Assembly (NCBI GenBank): GCA_963995525.1
Contig: OZ023205.1
Coordinates: 57,328,098 to 57,392,097 of the forward strand
DNA: 64,000 nt
Direction of reading: 5' to 3'
DNA from: Escarpia spicata
Lineage: Eukaryota; Annelida; Polychaeta; Sabellida; Siboglinidae
This document shows, piece after piece, positions 10,786-21,066 of the stretch. Below the pieces are notes generated by a model. That model saw only the letters and a list, made by a program, of their open reading frames with translations, was not told the origin of the DNA and searched no databases. The number at the start of each line of letters is the position of its first letter. Within the stretch, counting starts at the first letter, position 1. A program made the translations under genes and the position numbers.

Positions 10786-12680
10786 ACGCCACAGCAGTTG
10801 GGGAGGATTTGACACTTCCAATACGAACGACTTGATGCCGACCGGACAAGTAAGATCTGAACCACTCAAGTGCAGCGCCAGTGACACGGAATCTGTGAGT
10901 GATTCTGCTCAATTGAATTCCGTGGACAATTGTGTCAAAAGCGGCGATCAAGTCAAGCATAACCAACACAACAACACAACAACACAGCTACGGTCTACTG
11001 CAGACATAATATCATTGTGAACTTTAAGCAGAGCCGTTTCAGTTGAGTGATCTTGTCGCTATGCCGATTGAAACTGGTCGTGCAAGTTGTTCTCTTGCAT
11101 GTGGACATTCAGCTGTTTTGCTACAACGCGCTCGATTACTTTAGAGAGAAATGTCAGATTCGATACAGGTCGATAATTCTGCATTGATTCTGGATTTAGT
11201 CCAGCCTTCTTGATGGCGAGATGCAGCCAGTCTTGTATTTATCCGGAACAACGGACGCGTGCGAATAAACTAAGCTGACCTGCATTATGATTGTATTGAT
11301 AAACCAGTTCTTCTACGTTCAGCAAGTCAAGATCATCCGAACGGAACAGTGGAATGTCTTGTCGAAAAGACACTACATTATTGTTGCATAACTTGCAATA
11401 TTTGATTTTCATCAAAAGAGTGCGATGTTGAAGAATGGCTATGATGAAACTCACCGCAATGTGGTCAGAAAGGCCCATGTCCGTAAAGGTAACATTTCGA
11501 ACAAGGTACCTTGTTCGTCCTTGCTGCGGCCTGGTCATGAGTACATCCAAAGTGTGTCCTTTCCAGTGGGTTGGCCCGCGAACATGCAACACCATCCCTG
11601 TGGCATTCACATAATTGGTCAATCGCCGTGCATCAACATTTGCAGCGTTGTCAATATGAAAGTTCAAATCTTCCATGATAATCAGAGGTCCAGGTTTTGT
11701 GGCATGCTGGTCGATGAAACGGTCCCATTCTTTAAAAAAACACAGTTGTTGACAAGCCATTTATCACAGATGGCGGCGGTCGATAAATAACAACGATTCT
11801 CAAGGATGACATTGGTGTTCAAAGGATCGAAATGCATCGGTATCCTGTTTGTGTAAGACGATTTCGGCGTGTGCTTGATGGAATATCCATATGGTACAAT
11901 GTCTGTAATCACATTGGCGTCCCTCGAAGACTTCAACCACGTTTCGCATATCGCCATCATATCGAGATGGTTTTCAAGTATATGATCCGCAATGGCGAGT
12001 GTTTTGTTCTGACACGATTGTGCGTTAACGTAGCATACTCTTACGCCTTGATCGCGCTATAACTGTTTACGCAATGGTAAAGTTATGAAATTTGGTACAT
12101 TTGGCTTGGTTGTGCCAACGTCGGTACTCTTGCGTAGTGAATTATTGTCCTGATCTGTTTTGTGACTTTACGACCGCCAAGGTGTTTACGTTTCGTAGAC
12201 GAACGCTTGAAGATGCACAGTTGGTGAAAGAGAAGATTCACACAGCAGGTCACCGGAGATCTGATATACCTGGTTGCATGGGCGGCAGTTGACAACAAAT
12301 GTGTCCTAGAATAACGCACCACTGATGTTGACACACACGCATGCTGAAGTGCGTCTTGCGTCACTGAGTATCATCGGCGATTGCACAAAAGTTGTCCGTG
12401 GTCCGGTGTTATCCAAGAATAGACCACAGCGTTCTGCTTGACAAGTTTGCAACCGGTTCTCAAGGCAAGCGTAGAAGAATGTCGATTAAAAACAATAACA
12501 GTCCGGCACCAGTAATCATTTTCAAGTAAAATGTAAACGTCCGAAGTAATATATGTACCTCTATACACGCACCTGAGAAATATGAAAAACGTTCCTAGAA
12601 TTGAAATACGTCAAACTTGTAACAATAAGACAGCTGTCGTGGAAGCTACTGCCAAGCACAACACCTCAGCTCCATGTCAT
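10786..12680 (-). pseudogene. LINE-B (L2-like) 5' two thirds, left copy
   Basis: Broken minus-strand frames: an N-terminal region (12568-12371 and 12364-12083), then APE-type endonuclease motifs MMAICETWLKSS, EDLNFHID (the right copy reads GDLNFHID), GPTHWKGHTLDVLMT and LSDHIAV, then RT motifs LIAAFDTIVHGIQLSRI and [15 protein letters not shown]. The family would read [11 protein letters not shown]; here the His-preceding residue is changed. Frames change several times and the GDFN-type glycine is Glu. The copy ends before FADD. Its better-preserved partner is at 58.4-62.3 kb. Confidence 0.85.
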
Positions 12681-12687
12681 GCCATGA

Positions 12688-12818
12688 ATATGTACAAAAT
12701 AAAATCGACACACACCTCAGAAGGGCGGGATACTTGTAAATAAACAAGGGTTGAACTCTCGATAAGCCAAAAGGCTGCCATCTAAAGTTAATTATCTGCG
12801 TGGCAATCTTGTTAAATA
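12688..12818 (+). mobile_element. CR1 3' tail (left arm)
   Basis: Plus-strand end of the CR1 family found complete at 41.4-45.5 kb: AAAATCGACACACACCTCAG, GGGCGGGATAC, CTCGATAAGCCAAAAGGC, and an ending in GGCAATCTTGTTAAA. The same tail lies at the equivalent place in the right arm, so it predates the duplication. Confidence 0.85.
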
Positions 12819-12819
12819 A

Positions 12820-13280
12820 GCTGAAATTATGCTGACGCGGCGGTGAACAATTTCAATAGCAACCCCCATCTTCTGATGTCACAGTTGAGCCAGGCAAGCA
12901 AGCGGAGAAACTGAAGAAAAGTTGAAGTGAAGATACAGCGACATGGCGTAGCGGCAAAAAAAATCAACAGACCTCCCCCACCCGTCTTCCCATTTCATCA
13001 GTTGAGACGAGTTAGGAGACAGCGCAAGAGACAGCGAGAAGACGGTGAAATTACGGCTGCGCAATGACGAAACATTTTCAACAGCACCCCCCCCCTCCGC
13101 CCCATACTCCCCTTCACCCCCCAGTCATCCGATGTCACCAGTCGAGCAGAGACAGTGGAGAAGCTGAAGTTACGGCGGTGCAGAAGCAACACATTTTCTG
13201 CGACTACAGCATTTGGTTTGGCTCAGATCGAGAAACCCTCACCTGCACCTTAAGTTAAGCCTGAAGACTCCAAAAAAATG
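12820..13280 (-). repeat. Rep-A dispersed repeat, left-arm copy
   Basis: Three degenerate internal units of roughly 110-130 bp. Each has a C-rich run after ACATTTTCAACAGCA-like sequence, then TCTTCCGATGTCA, then CAGTCGAG...GACAGCGGAGAAGCTGAAATTACGGC. Relatives occur at 14.5, 39.7, 51.7, 57.8 and 63.7 kb, and more distantly near 25.7 and 28.8 kb. No coding capacity. The proline/serine-rich open frames here are repeat artefacts. Confidence 0.75.
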
Positions 13281-13815
13281 TCTGATTACACCCCCGTGAA
13301 GTTCACAGAAACTCTCTGATGCTCACAAAACACTTCCAATTATACACCTACCAACCTCACCTCCTTCACTGTAACAGCAAGACGTCTCTGGATGTAGTTT
13401 TTTTGTGTGCGACAAATAGTGGCGCCACATCACGGGGCTTGGTTAATCAAGGCTAGAGGAAAATGCTTTAGTTCCAACAGATGACATTACTGCTACTAGC
13501 AGTCCATGGACAGCCGTCTCAGATCTGCTGAACCGGAATTAAACGTACTTAAGAAAGTTCATGCCAGCATGACACAGACGCCTACAAACAATCATAGTTG
13601 TTGATGAGATGGTAGCTGTTTGAGTGTCAACACAGTGTGCTTGCGAGATCACTCAGAACAGCCTCAACTAGTCGTTTAGTTAGTTAATGGGTAGATGTCA
13701 ACACCATCCCAATGAAAAACCATTGCACGTAATATTTTATCATACCTTTACAGACTTATGTTACGTATAAACATCGAATCAAACAGACATGCAAATAATA
13801 TAGTAATTGTTATAG

Positions 13816-14420
13816 ATGTGGGCTCTCCATCTTTGCGCATCATCTTTGTCAAACACGTCCGTAGATGAAAGCAAGGCTGACCTGGCTCACTGTCTCATCC
13901 ATTACACGATGGAGCACGGTAAGCACCTGCCCGAAGGATGCGAACTCGTCGTGGGTGGGGGATTTCACGACAACAAATGCACAAAATCAACTGTTAGAGA
14001 TGTTGGTTGTGCATTTAAATAAGGAAGCAGACACGCGCCTCATATTACATGCATGTGACAGTGGCAAGCACGTTCAAGGGGACAGTGGTCGTGTACATAG
14101 ACACACGCGTCTTCCTCGTGTTGCTTCTCTTTATAGCCTACTGTGACATGAATGAGGCAGTGACAAGCACGTTCAAGAGGACAGCGGTCGTGTACATATA
14201 CACACGTTTCTTCCTCGTGCTGCTTCTCTTTATGGCCTCATATTACATGCATGAGACAGTGACAAGCACGTTCAAGAGAGCAGTGGTCGTGTACATAGAC
14301 ACACGCGTCTTTCTCATGTTGCTTCTCTTTGTGGCCGGATCCAGTAAAACCAACTATTGGGTTGTACTTGGTAATGTTGTAAGAGATGGCACTACTTTGA
14401 ATCTGCAGGTGGTGTAGTGT
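13816..14420 (+). pseudogene. Fragment of a transposon-associated protein (EADTRLILHA family)
   Basis: Broken plus-strand frames carry LIHYTMEHGKHLPEGCELVV, GGFHDNKC and then HLNKEADTRLILHAC. This order (a GGFHD-like block, then HEEADTRxILHA, then a VVVxSPDTDVxVLL strand) recurs in repetitive uncharacterised proteins of mollusc and fish genomes, from family knowledge. At least one frameshift separates KEADTR from the following VVVYIDTRVFLVLLLF block, where DTD has become DTR. The last part is triplicated (separate entry). Function unknown and the copy is not intact. Confidence 0.5.
14041..14340 (+). repeat. Three in-frame tandem copies of a 99-bp coding segment
   Basis: The word GTG(G/A)CAAGCA starts at 14061, 14160 and 14259, so the unit is 99 bp or 33 codons. 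The frame 14049-14417 stays open through all three units. Each encodes STFKR(T/A)-VVYI-TR-FL-LLLF, which is strongly hydrophobic, so the translated product would look like repeated membrane segments. The units differ by several substitutions. Confidence 0.9.
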
Positions 14421-14421
14421 T

Positions 14422-14470
14422 CTATATATATATATATATATATCTATATATATATATATATATATATATC
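14422..14470. repeat. TA microsatellite
   Basis: About 23 TA dinucleotides interrupted once by TCTA. Confidence 0.95.
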
Positions 14471-14539
14471 AGTTTGGAGGTGAACGCGTATTGTGAACGC
14501 ATTATGCTAAACCATTAATGTAAGTAAAAAACAATCTGG

Positions 14540-14958
14540 AGCTTCAGCGCCATTCCGTTCCGCTATCGGTTCACGACAGCGGAAGATGGGGGGGGGGGGG
14601 GGGGTAGTTCTTGAAAATTATTATTCTGCATCGCGCCGCGGTAATTTAACCTTCTCCGCTGCCTCGGCTCTCAGCTGATGACATCGAAGACGAGCGGTGG
14701 CGGTGGGAATATTTCTCGCGGGCCGCGGCGACGTTCAAAATTGTTGAAGCTCTTTAGAAACCTCCAGTTGCACCCCATTGACAATCGCCACGAAAAAAAA
14801 CACCTTATGGATTCCAGAATACTTCGATTTGCCCATTGAGGCTCGCCAAAAAGCCCATATGCACGCTCAGATTTATTCGGGGGGGGGGCAGAACCATATG
14901 TCTGCCCTCAGCGAAATTCCAGACCCCTTTGCACCCTGTTCCCACGCATATGACTCAC
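14540..14958 (-). repeat. Rep-A dispersed repeat, most complete end
   Basis: Read on the minus strand it starts CATATGCGTGGGAACAGGG, passes a G/C-run block with GGCAGACATATGG, TTTTTGGCGAG, TGCAACTGGAGGTTT, then CATCAGCTGAGAG...GGCAGCGGAGAAGG and a C-run. The order is the same as at 51726-52080 on the plus strand. A homopolymer of about 17 G lies at 14588-14604. Confidence 0.75.
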
Positions 14959-14959
14959 C

Positions 14960-16760
14960 ATAGAAACGAGCGCAGTGGCTCGCAGCAGCATCTTAATTGT
15001 ATATTAGAGTGTGCACGTGTCTTTTACGACCAGCACGTGACTCCATACTTGTCAATGTGACGATGATAAAGAAAACGATAGGGCAGAACTATCGTCCAGT
15101 GGCAGACCAACGGATGTGGAATATTTTATGAAATATGTCCGATCAACAGTAACATTGAAGGCATTCCGGCAAACATCTAACTCACCTATTTTGCTTCTAA
15201 TATGGGATCGGGCAAGTATTTTGTTATAAAATGCCATTTTTGACCTAATACAAGTTTTTAATTAATATCTTGAATCTCATAATATTATACCTGTCCAAGG
15301 ACAACAACATATATATTTAGTACGCAAAAATAAGATGGATATGAATGGTAGTTTTCGAGATATCATGTTTTCAAAATAAGGTTTTAGCAGTTTAGCACCT
15401 GGCAGGAGACCAACAAACATAACAAAAATACAACTTAGGCAAATAAATAGATGAACACTTGGAAGATACATTTTATATGTAGGCATTAAAACAAGTTTCA
15501 TTGAGCTGTATTGTGTTGTTTGGTTTTTATCTGACTTTTTGTGAATGGGTTTCCTTTCCCTGATCACCTTGAGTCAGGGAAAATTGTCAAAACTATACAA
15601 CTGTTCTGGACATGAAACCAGAACATCCATTACAACATAATAAAGTAATTACATGAAGAAATAATGGGATATTTCTAATGTACTTTAGTTAAAAAGTTAA
15701 GTTCTGTAAGAAATATAGCTTACTTTGTATAAGTATAACTGCTTTTTATAAAATAACATTAAATTAAAACTATCTGTAGTCGCATATTTAACACAACCAC
15801 TGTTTCTTTGCAATTTTGTAAATTTGGATATTCGTTTTTAAATATATTAATGTACATTTCAAAATGATTTGGTCGTATAACAAAAGGAACAACCAGCCTA
15901 CGTTCTTATGAAAGTTATAACTAAATGTCGTCGATCTTGGCCCGCCGTCCATTCTACCATCGACATTACTTTATTATATGATATTATATTTGCTTTAATT
16001 TGACATATGTACACTATTTCCAAAGTAGAGTAAAAAATATATATTATTTAATAAATACGATTTTCCATGCGTATCCGTAGATCGTATGCACAATTTGAAA
16101 GTCGGCCTAAATAGCAACGACATGCCAACATAATTATTATCGCCGGTCGGACATGGTCGTAGTAGCATCTTTTGCCGACATTCCAGTTATTGACTAAATA
16201 TTTCGTAGTTCCCTAATCGTTTTTAACGTAACACATACATGTTACAGTATACATAAAACATATTCGATCATGTAAAGTGGGATAACAAACAGTGAAAATA
16301 GCACAAAGAATGTTGAGCAAAATATCAGTTAACGACGGGTATAGCATGCCCCTCACACCAAAGATCGACTTGTACTATAGCGCACATTGCTAAGGTTGTG
16401 TGGATCAGTCTATTTTATCGCGATGGGAGATCCACTTTTAACAGTAAACAAATACTCAAATTATTCGCTACGCGTTATCAATACAATATTATTTGTTGTG
16501 TAGATCATATTTATTTGCAATTAGGAACCACAATATACCGAAATATCTTGCATATGCATCGACAAAAATATTAGAAACGTAACTAACGGCACGAGTAGCG
16601 AGCGAGCTACCGGAGCCGCGCTAAGCGTCGGTACTCGGGTAAAATTCGCAAATCTTTCACCTTTCAAGTATCGGCGCGGCAACAATTTAATGTAGCTAGC
16701 CGCTCACCGCCCGATTGTCTACGCTGCGACGCATCTCGACGGTCGTAGGCAAATCGCGTA
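14960..16760. other. No gene seen
   Basis: Mostly AT-rich with short chance frames. A CpG-rich patch at about 16585-16740 (CGAGTAGCGAGCGAGC, CGCGGC) stands out from the base composition but has no clear open frame. Nothing else recognised. Confidence 0.5.
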
Positions 16761-16767
16761 TGATCGT

Positions 16768-17050
16768 AAAGGTAGGTAAAGCTAAGTTCTTATACAGCGC
16801 AGTATCCAGTCCTCAGGACTGCTCAGAGCACTTTACACTTTACTCCCTGGCAGACCTCTTCAATCGAACACCATCTCGACTTCTCTGGGACGAATATCCA
16901 CCACTGTCTATCGCATACAGCTGGGTGAACTGAAGCAATGTAGAATAAACGAACTTGCCCAAGGTTCGACACCGCCGCACTGGATTCGAACCCACGTTCT
17001 CTCAGTTGAGAGCCCTGAGCTTTTAAAGCTGCGCTACTGCGCTCTACATG
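16768..17050 (-). mobile_element. tRNA-derived SINE, minus orientation
   Basis: On the minus strand it opens with a tRNA-like head (GTAGCGCAGC A-box region, GGTTCGAATCC B box at 16982-16992), then GCGGCGGTGTCGAACCTTGG, TTCAGTTCACCCAGCTGTAT, a GTCTGCCAGGGAGTAAAGTG block, and ends GCGCTGTATAAGAACTTAGC. Same family as 22011-22328. Internally shorter than that copy. Confidence 0.88.
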
Positions 17051-17059
17051 AGCTAGTGA

Positions 17060-17594
17060 CTGGCCTACGACTGACCGCCGCACACCGGTTAGCTGTGACG
17101 CAACGAAGGGCAAATTGCCGTTAGAAACTATGTATTTGTTATGGTAATTACCAACAAATCAAGTCGAAAATATAGGCGTACATTTGTCTTGGTAAATTAG
17201 GCATAGTACAAATTAAAACAAATACATCACAATTATAATTGCAATTTTTAAATTGATAATGTCGATTATGATTACCATATGTGTCCTTTGTAAATAAATG
17301 TTGCTCGAACAACTTTATTATTTGCAATATTTTTAGAAGACGACTGTGCCAATACTGTTCATTGCAATACAATTTAGTACCGCTCATTGATTAAACGAAG
17401 TCATACCATTGAGAGTGGTGTGCATCGAGTTTTAACCAACTTTGAAGGCGTGATGCAGAGCCTGTTACAGAGTCGATTGTACACGATTACAATAGAGTGT
17501 CGTAGGAGGTCTATATAGCGTGCATGAGAGGAATGAAGACGGACAACTGTACAGTTTCCGAGAATCACATCGAAGAAGTTAATTATGCCTTCGA
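17060..17594. other. No gene seen
   Basis: AT-rich sequence between a SINE and the Tigger-like element. No coding or repeat signal recognised. Confidence 0.5.
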
Positions 17595-19553
17595 CCGATA
17601 TTGGACCAGTCGGGGTGTCCTATGTTGGACCACTGGTCCAATGTAAAACACCCGTGGTCCACTATACGTACCATCCCAACACACATGATATATGAAAATG
17701 TGTCATACTGAAGTTTCTGCATGTGTATATTAGACTCCTACGTATGGCCCGGTACCTTGTTGAGTAACAGGGGAGGCCTACATTTTTAATCACGGGGTAT
17801 ATTATTTTCTGAAATGTTCACTTTGTTTGACAGTTTTGCTGGAATATGCGGGAAACTAAAAAACAAATAATATTTGTTTCTTCAAAACGCCTCATTATTT
17901 TATTGATAATCACCACACCTTGCTTAAAGTTTGGTAGACATGGCTATTATTTTCACAGACAAGCAATAATGTGAAACTGCCTCTTATTATGTTATCAATG
18001 GTCAATAACTGCATATGTGGCACGTATACTTAACCCGTAGCAAGCATCATAAGTCGATCACGCTCATTTGGGCAAAAACATCCCGTATTCAAACCTAGCC
18101 CCTCCTGCCAGAACGACCAAAACTAAAACATGGTTTATTTAGTTTTAGATACAAAATACTATTATTATTATATTATATCATATCAATGACATACTTGGGA
18201 ATGTCGCATCTGTTTGATTGATTTAGGCTACAAATTATATTTTCCAGAGACAAAAACAAAATCGCTAATGGTCCAAGAAAGTATTTTGGTCGCCCTTGCA
18301 CTCTGCCGCCAGAGTTGGAGAACATGCTGGTGGAGCATGTTTTAAAACTGGAGAATATGCTGATTGGTATGACCAGGAAAGATTTGATGGATATGGCATA
18401 TCAGTTGGCTGAAGCGAATGGGATAAGGCATTGCTTTAACACTTAAAAACAAGCAGCTAGCAGACATTGGTAGCGTGATTTTATGAGGAGACACCCTGAA
18501 CTCTCCCTCCGTCAAGCCGAGGCAACTTCTATTACGAGAGCCAAAGGGTTTAATCGTGAGAGTGTGCATGAGTTCTACGATAAACTAGAAACTTTGGTTG
18601 ACACGTACTGATTCGATACTACAAACATCTTTAACGTGGATGAATCGGGTATAACAACTGTGCAGAAGCCTGGCCGGGTCTTTGGGAAAATAGGGAAAAG
18701 GCAAATCGGATCTCTTACTAGTGGTGAGAGAGAGAGGCTTTACTACAACAGTGGTGTGCAGCATGACTGCAGGGGGCAACTATGTTCCACCAATGATAAT
18801 TTTCAGGCGTAAACGCATTATAGAATCACTGGAAGCGTCAAAGTGAATAATGAATCAGGCTGGATGAACAAGGAACTCTTCGTCGTCTGGCTGAAGAACT
18901 TTGTATCTCATGTTGGCTGCACCAAAGACAAACATGTTCTGTTGATTTTTGATGGTCATTCGTCACACACGAAAAATACTGAAGCAATCCATTACGCCCG
19001 GGACCATGGAATCGTCATATTATATATTCCTCCACACACAACGCACCGTCTCCAACCCCTTGATCGGGTTTTCTATAAACCTGTGATGACCTATTACAAT
19101 GTGGAATGTGACACTTGGCTGAGGACCAAACAAACTACAGTCACCATCTCCTCAGTCTGTCGTATCTTCGGAAGGGCATACGTACGCTCTGTTTCCATGG
19201 TAACTGCTGCCAATGGTTTCAAGTGCACAGGCATTTGGCCTTGTGATCGGAACATATAGACTAATGCAGATTTCGCCGCGGCTGGAAGGTTTAAGTTGTC
19301 CTACTCGGAAACTGGTATAGATGTTCCATCGAATTCTGCCTGAGATGCCACTGTGCAGAATGACAATTCGTCAAATACAACAACCTCGTCCGCGAGCGAG
19401 CAACAGTCCAACAACCGAAGCCTGTCCACGTGCGACCGACAGTCCAATGATCCATGTCCGCCCACAAACAAGTAACAGCTCAATGAGCTGAGCTCATCCA
19501 CAAGCACCAGGCAGAATAATTTCAGGCATGTCACAACCAACCCATGCCCATCA

Positions 19554-20348
19554 GTGAGAGATCAACAGTCTAACAAACCTAGCCTGTCCGCGAATGAGCA
19601 ACAACAGTATAATGACCCAAGCCCGTCTACAAGCGAGCAACAATCCAACAACCAAAAGCTGTCCACGAGAGAGCAACAGTCCAATGATCCATGCCCATCC
19701 ACAAGCAGCAGACAGAGTGGTTTCAGGTGTGTCGCAACCAATGCAGATGGACGTTGTTTCTTCCGAGTCGTTGTTATTTGTCAAGATCTCGATATGCAGC
19801 ATGCAGAAAGAGACAACGATGGCAATTTAAAGGACCTGCGAATGAGAATGCGAGAAATGACTTCCGCTGATGCGCTACGATCCAACACGATTGTACATAT
19901 GCTAGACAACGTTGGCCTTTATGAAAACTTTGATGAGAGGAAGGTGAACGCAGATCTACCTCAGAGACTGTGCTATGCATCTATCGAGGACAGAATCGCA
20001 TCAATGGCGAATCCCAGTGAAATTATTGGGGATATAGAGATCGTTGCAACGGCACGCTGTCTACAACGACCAGTGCATGTCTGCGTTGGAGAGAGTGTAC
20101 TTGAATTTGGGACGGAATTTCAGGAGTCTGGTGCAATTATGCTCAAATACATAAATCTGAGTGAAGATGCTGGTCATTGTGAAGCATTAGTCCCAATCAC
20201 GGGGCAGCTTACTGATCAACCAGAGCTGGTTAGAAAGGTCACCACTCCTGCAATCATGTCTCCCATCCCAAAACCAGCGATTTCTAGGGTCAAGAGAAGA
20301 ACCACCAAGTCGGAAATCATAAACTCCAGTCCCTATAAAAAACTTTAA
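19554..20348 (+). CDS. OTU-like cysteine protease part of the transposon frame
   Basis: The longest intact piece of the fusion frame (264 codons). The first ~55 residues are low-complexity repeats of EQQSN/STSEQQ. The OTU signature follows: ATNADGRCFFRVV with the nucleophile Cys at codon 19755-19757, a helical MLDNVGLYENFDERKVNADL, IEDRIASMANPSEIIGDIEI (the W-G-x-x-E-like segment), and GHCEALVP with the catalytic His at 20175-20177. OTU proteases cleave ubiquitin chains. In transposons they are known from some Helitrons and retroelements, where the role is unclear. Cys and His are kept although the transposase upstream has stops. The start is arbitrary because the frame is open upstream only to the TAA at 19473. 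It probably was never a separate gene. Confidence 0.75.
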   Translation: MRDQQSNKPSLSANEQQQYNDPSPSTSEQQSNNQKLSTREQQSNDPCPSTSSRQSGFRCVATNADGRCFFRVVVICQDLDMQHAERDNDGNLKDLRMRMREMTSADALRSNTIVHMLDNVGLYENFDERKVNADLPQRLCYASIEDRIASMANPSEIIGDIEIVATARCLQRPVHVCVGESVLEFGTEFQESGAIMLKYINLSEDAGHCEALVPITGQLTDQPELVRKVTTPAIMSPIPKPAISRVKRRTTKSEIINSSPYKKL

Positions 20349-20630
20349 CAACAAAAGTCAAAAGGCACAAAAGTAGGCATAACTCAACAGTTGGCAAAAC
20401 AAATAGAAAGACAACAGATCCAATTAAGAAAAAAACGAAAAAAACGGCAGCTTTCTCCTGCCAGCCAAAACGAAAAAAGCGGTCAATGTGACAACGAATC
20501 TTGGTAATGTGTACTGTGTAACGAACAACGAAAAGAAACCATGGTGAAATATGTATACTGTGGGATATGGATACATATGAATTGTGCTGGTGGCCTGCCC
20601 TATAACTATCGATGTGACATGTGTCAGTAA
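20349..20630 (+). pseudogene. Basic linker and PHD-finger end of the transposon frame
   Basis: Same frame after the TAA at 20346: a K/R/Q-rich stretch (QLAKQIERQQIQLRKKRKKR, a likely nuclear localisation signal), a TAA at 20505, then C-x2-C (CVLC), C (YC), H-x2-C-type HMNC and CDMC, spaced as in a PHD finger of about 38 residues ending at the TAA at 20628-20630. A comparable C-terminal zinc-binding domain is familiar from jerky/Tigger-like transposases. Confidence 0.7.
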
Positions 20631-21066
20631 AAGATCGTATTCCTAATTTGGTGATCAGGGACCATCAATTACCGACTGGTATCTTTTTGTCATTATTAGA
20701 CACTCTACTGGCCATTATTCCGTTGGTTTGTTCGTTTATCCGTGACAGACTCTATCATGGCAATCACTTCGTTGGCGTATTCTTCTATTCGTGACAACAT
20801 ATAATAGTTTGTTCTCAGTTCATAATTAAATTGTGTCAAATCTATTTGGCGTTTAGTCGTCACATGTCATTTGTATGCTCATTGGAACGCCGTAGTTTTC
20901 GTGATTTATGAATTAAGCGACTATCTTCTTATAAGTCTGAAGTGGGTGCTGAACCTTGGTTTCTTTCAAAGCATCAAGACAGATGACGTATATCGAACCA
21001 GAAGCACCTATATTGGACCACCTGGTCCAATATCAGGACCACTGTAGTCCAATATATGTCACCCGT

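Larger units (their letters stand above)
10786..13603 (-). repeat. Left arm of a ~45-kb-apart inverted duplication
   Basis: This block, read on the minus strand, matches 57006-60985 on the plus strand in order: unique-looking flank (13603-13370), Rep-A repeat, CR1 3' tail, then LINE-B from its 5' part to the RT domain. Matching stops just after the GTGGCGTTT word at about 10786 and beyond 13603 (CAACAACTATGATTGTTTGT, minus strand). Because the flank and a CR1 tail in opposite orientation are shared, the duplication covers more than one transposon. The left arm lacks three insertions present in the right arm. Confidence 0.85.
18248..20630 (+). pseudogene. Transposase-OTU-PHD fusion frame, nonsense-mutated
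   Basis: Codons in a single frame (starts divisible by 3) carry, in order: GRPCTLPPELENML and MTRKDLMDMAYQLAEANGI (transposase N-terminal helices), FMRRHPELSLRQAEA, NIFNVDESGITTVQKPG (first catalytic Asp), GKRQIGSLTSGER, NESGWM, then LLIFDGHSSHTKNTEAIHYA (second Asp), YIPPHTTHRLQPLDRVFYKP and a TGIWPCDR-type end. An S/Q/N-rich linker, OTU domain and PHD finger follow. In-frame stops lie near 18445 and 18475, at the TGA after DTY near 18609, and at 19257, 19341, 19473, 20346 and 20505. A compensating frameshift pair lies between about 18737 and 18843. The order matches Tigger/jerky/CENP-B-like DDE transposases; the OTU addition is not something I know from them. Inactive here. Confidence 0.8.
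17595..21066 (+). mobile_element. Tigger/jerky-like DNA transposon with an OTU-PHD extension
   Basis: A ~3.5-kb element flanked by clusters of inverted TTGGACCA / TGGTCCAA motifs. Left (17599-17665): GATATTGGACCAG, GTTGGACCACTGGTCCAAT, GTGGTCCAC. Right (21005-21060): TATTGGACCACCTGGTCCAA and TAGTCCAATATATG. Between them one plus-strand frame encodes a DDE-superfamily transposase joined to an OTU domain and a PHD finger. The exact termini and a TA target duplication could not be fixed by eye. A splice-acceptor-like TTATATTTTCCAG|AG before 18248 suggests an upstream exon (probably the DNA-binding HTH) that I did not find. Confidence 0.75.

Noticed and set aside
13064..13258. Pro/His-rich open frame
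   Set aside because: Lies on the C-run of a Rep-A copy; the mirrored copy gives the same on the other strand.
16982..17050. Possible tRNA gene on the minus strand
   Set aside because: B box and partial stems are part of the tRNA-derived SINE head; no full cloverleaf.
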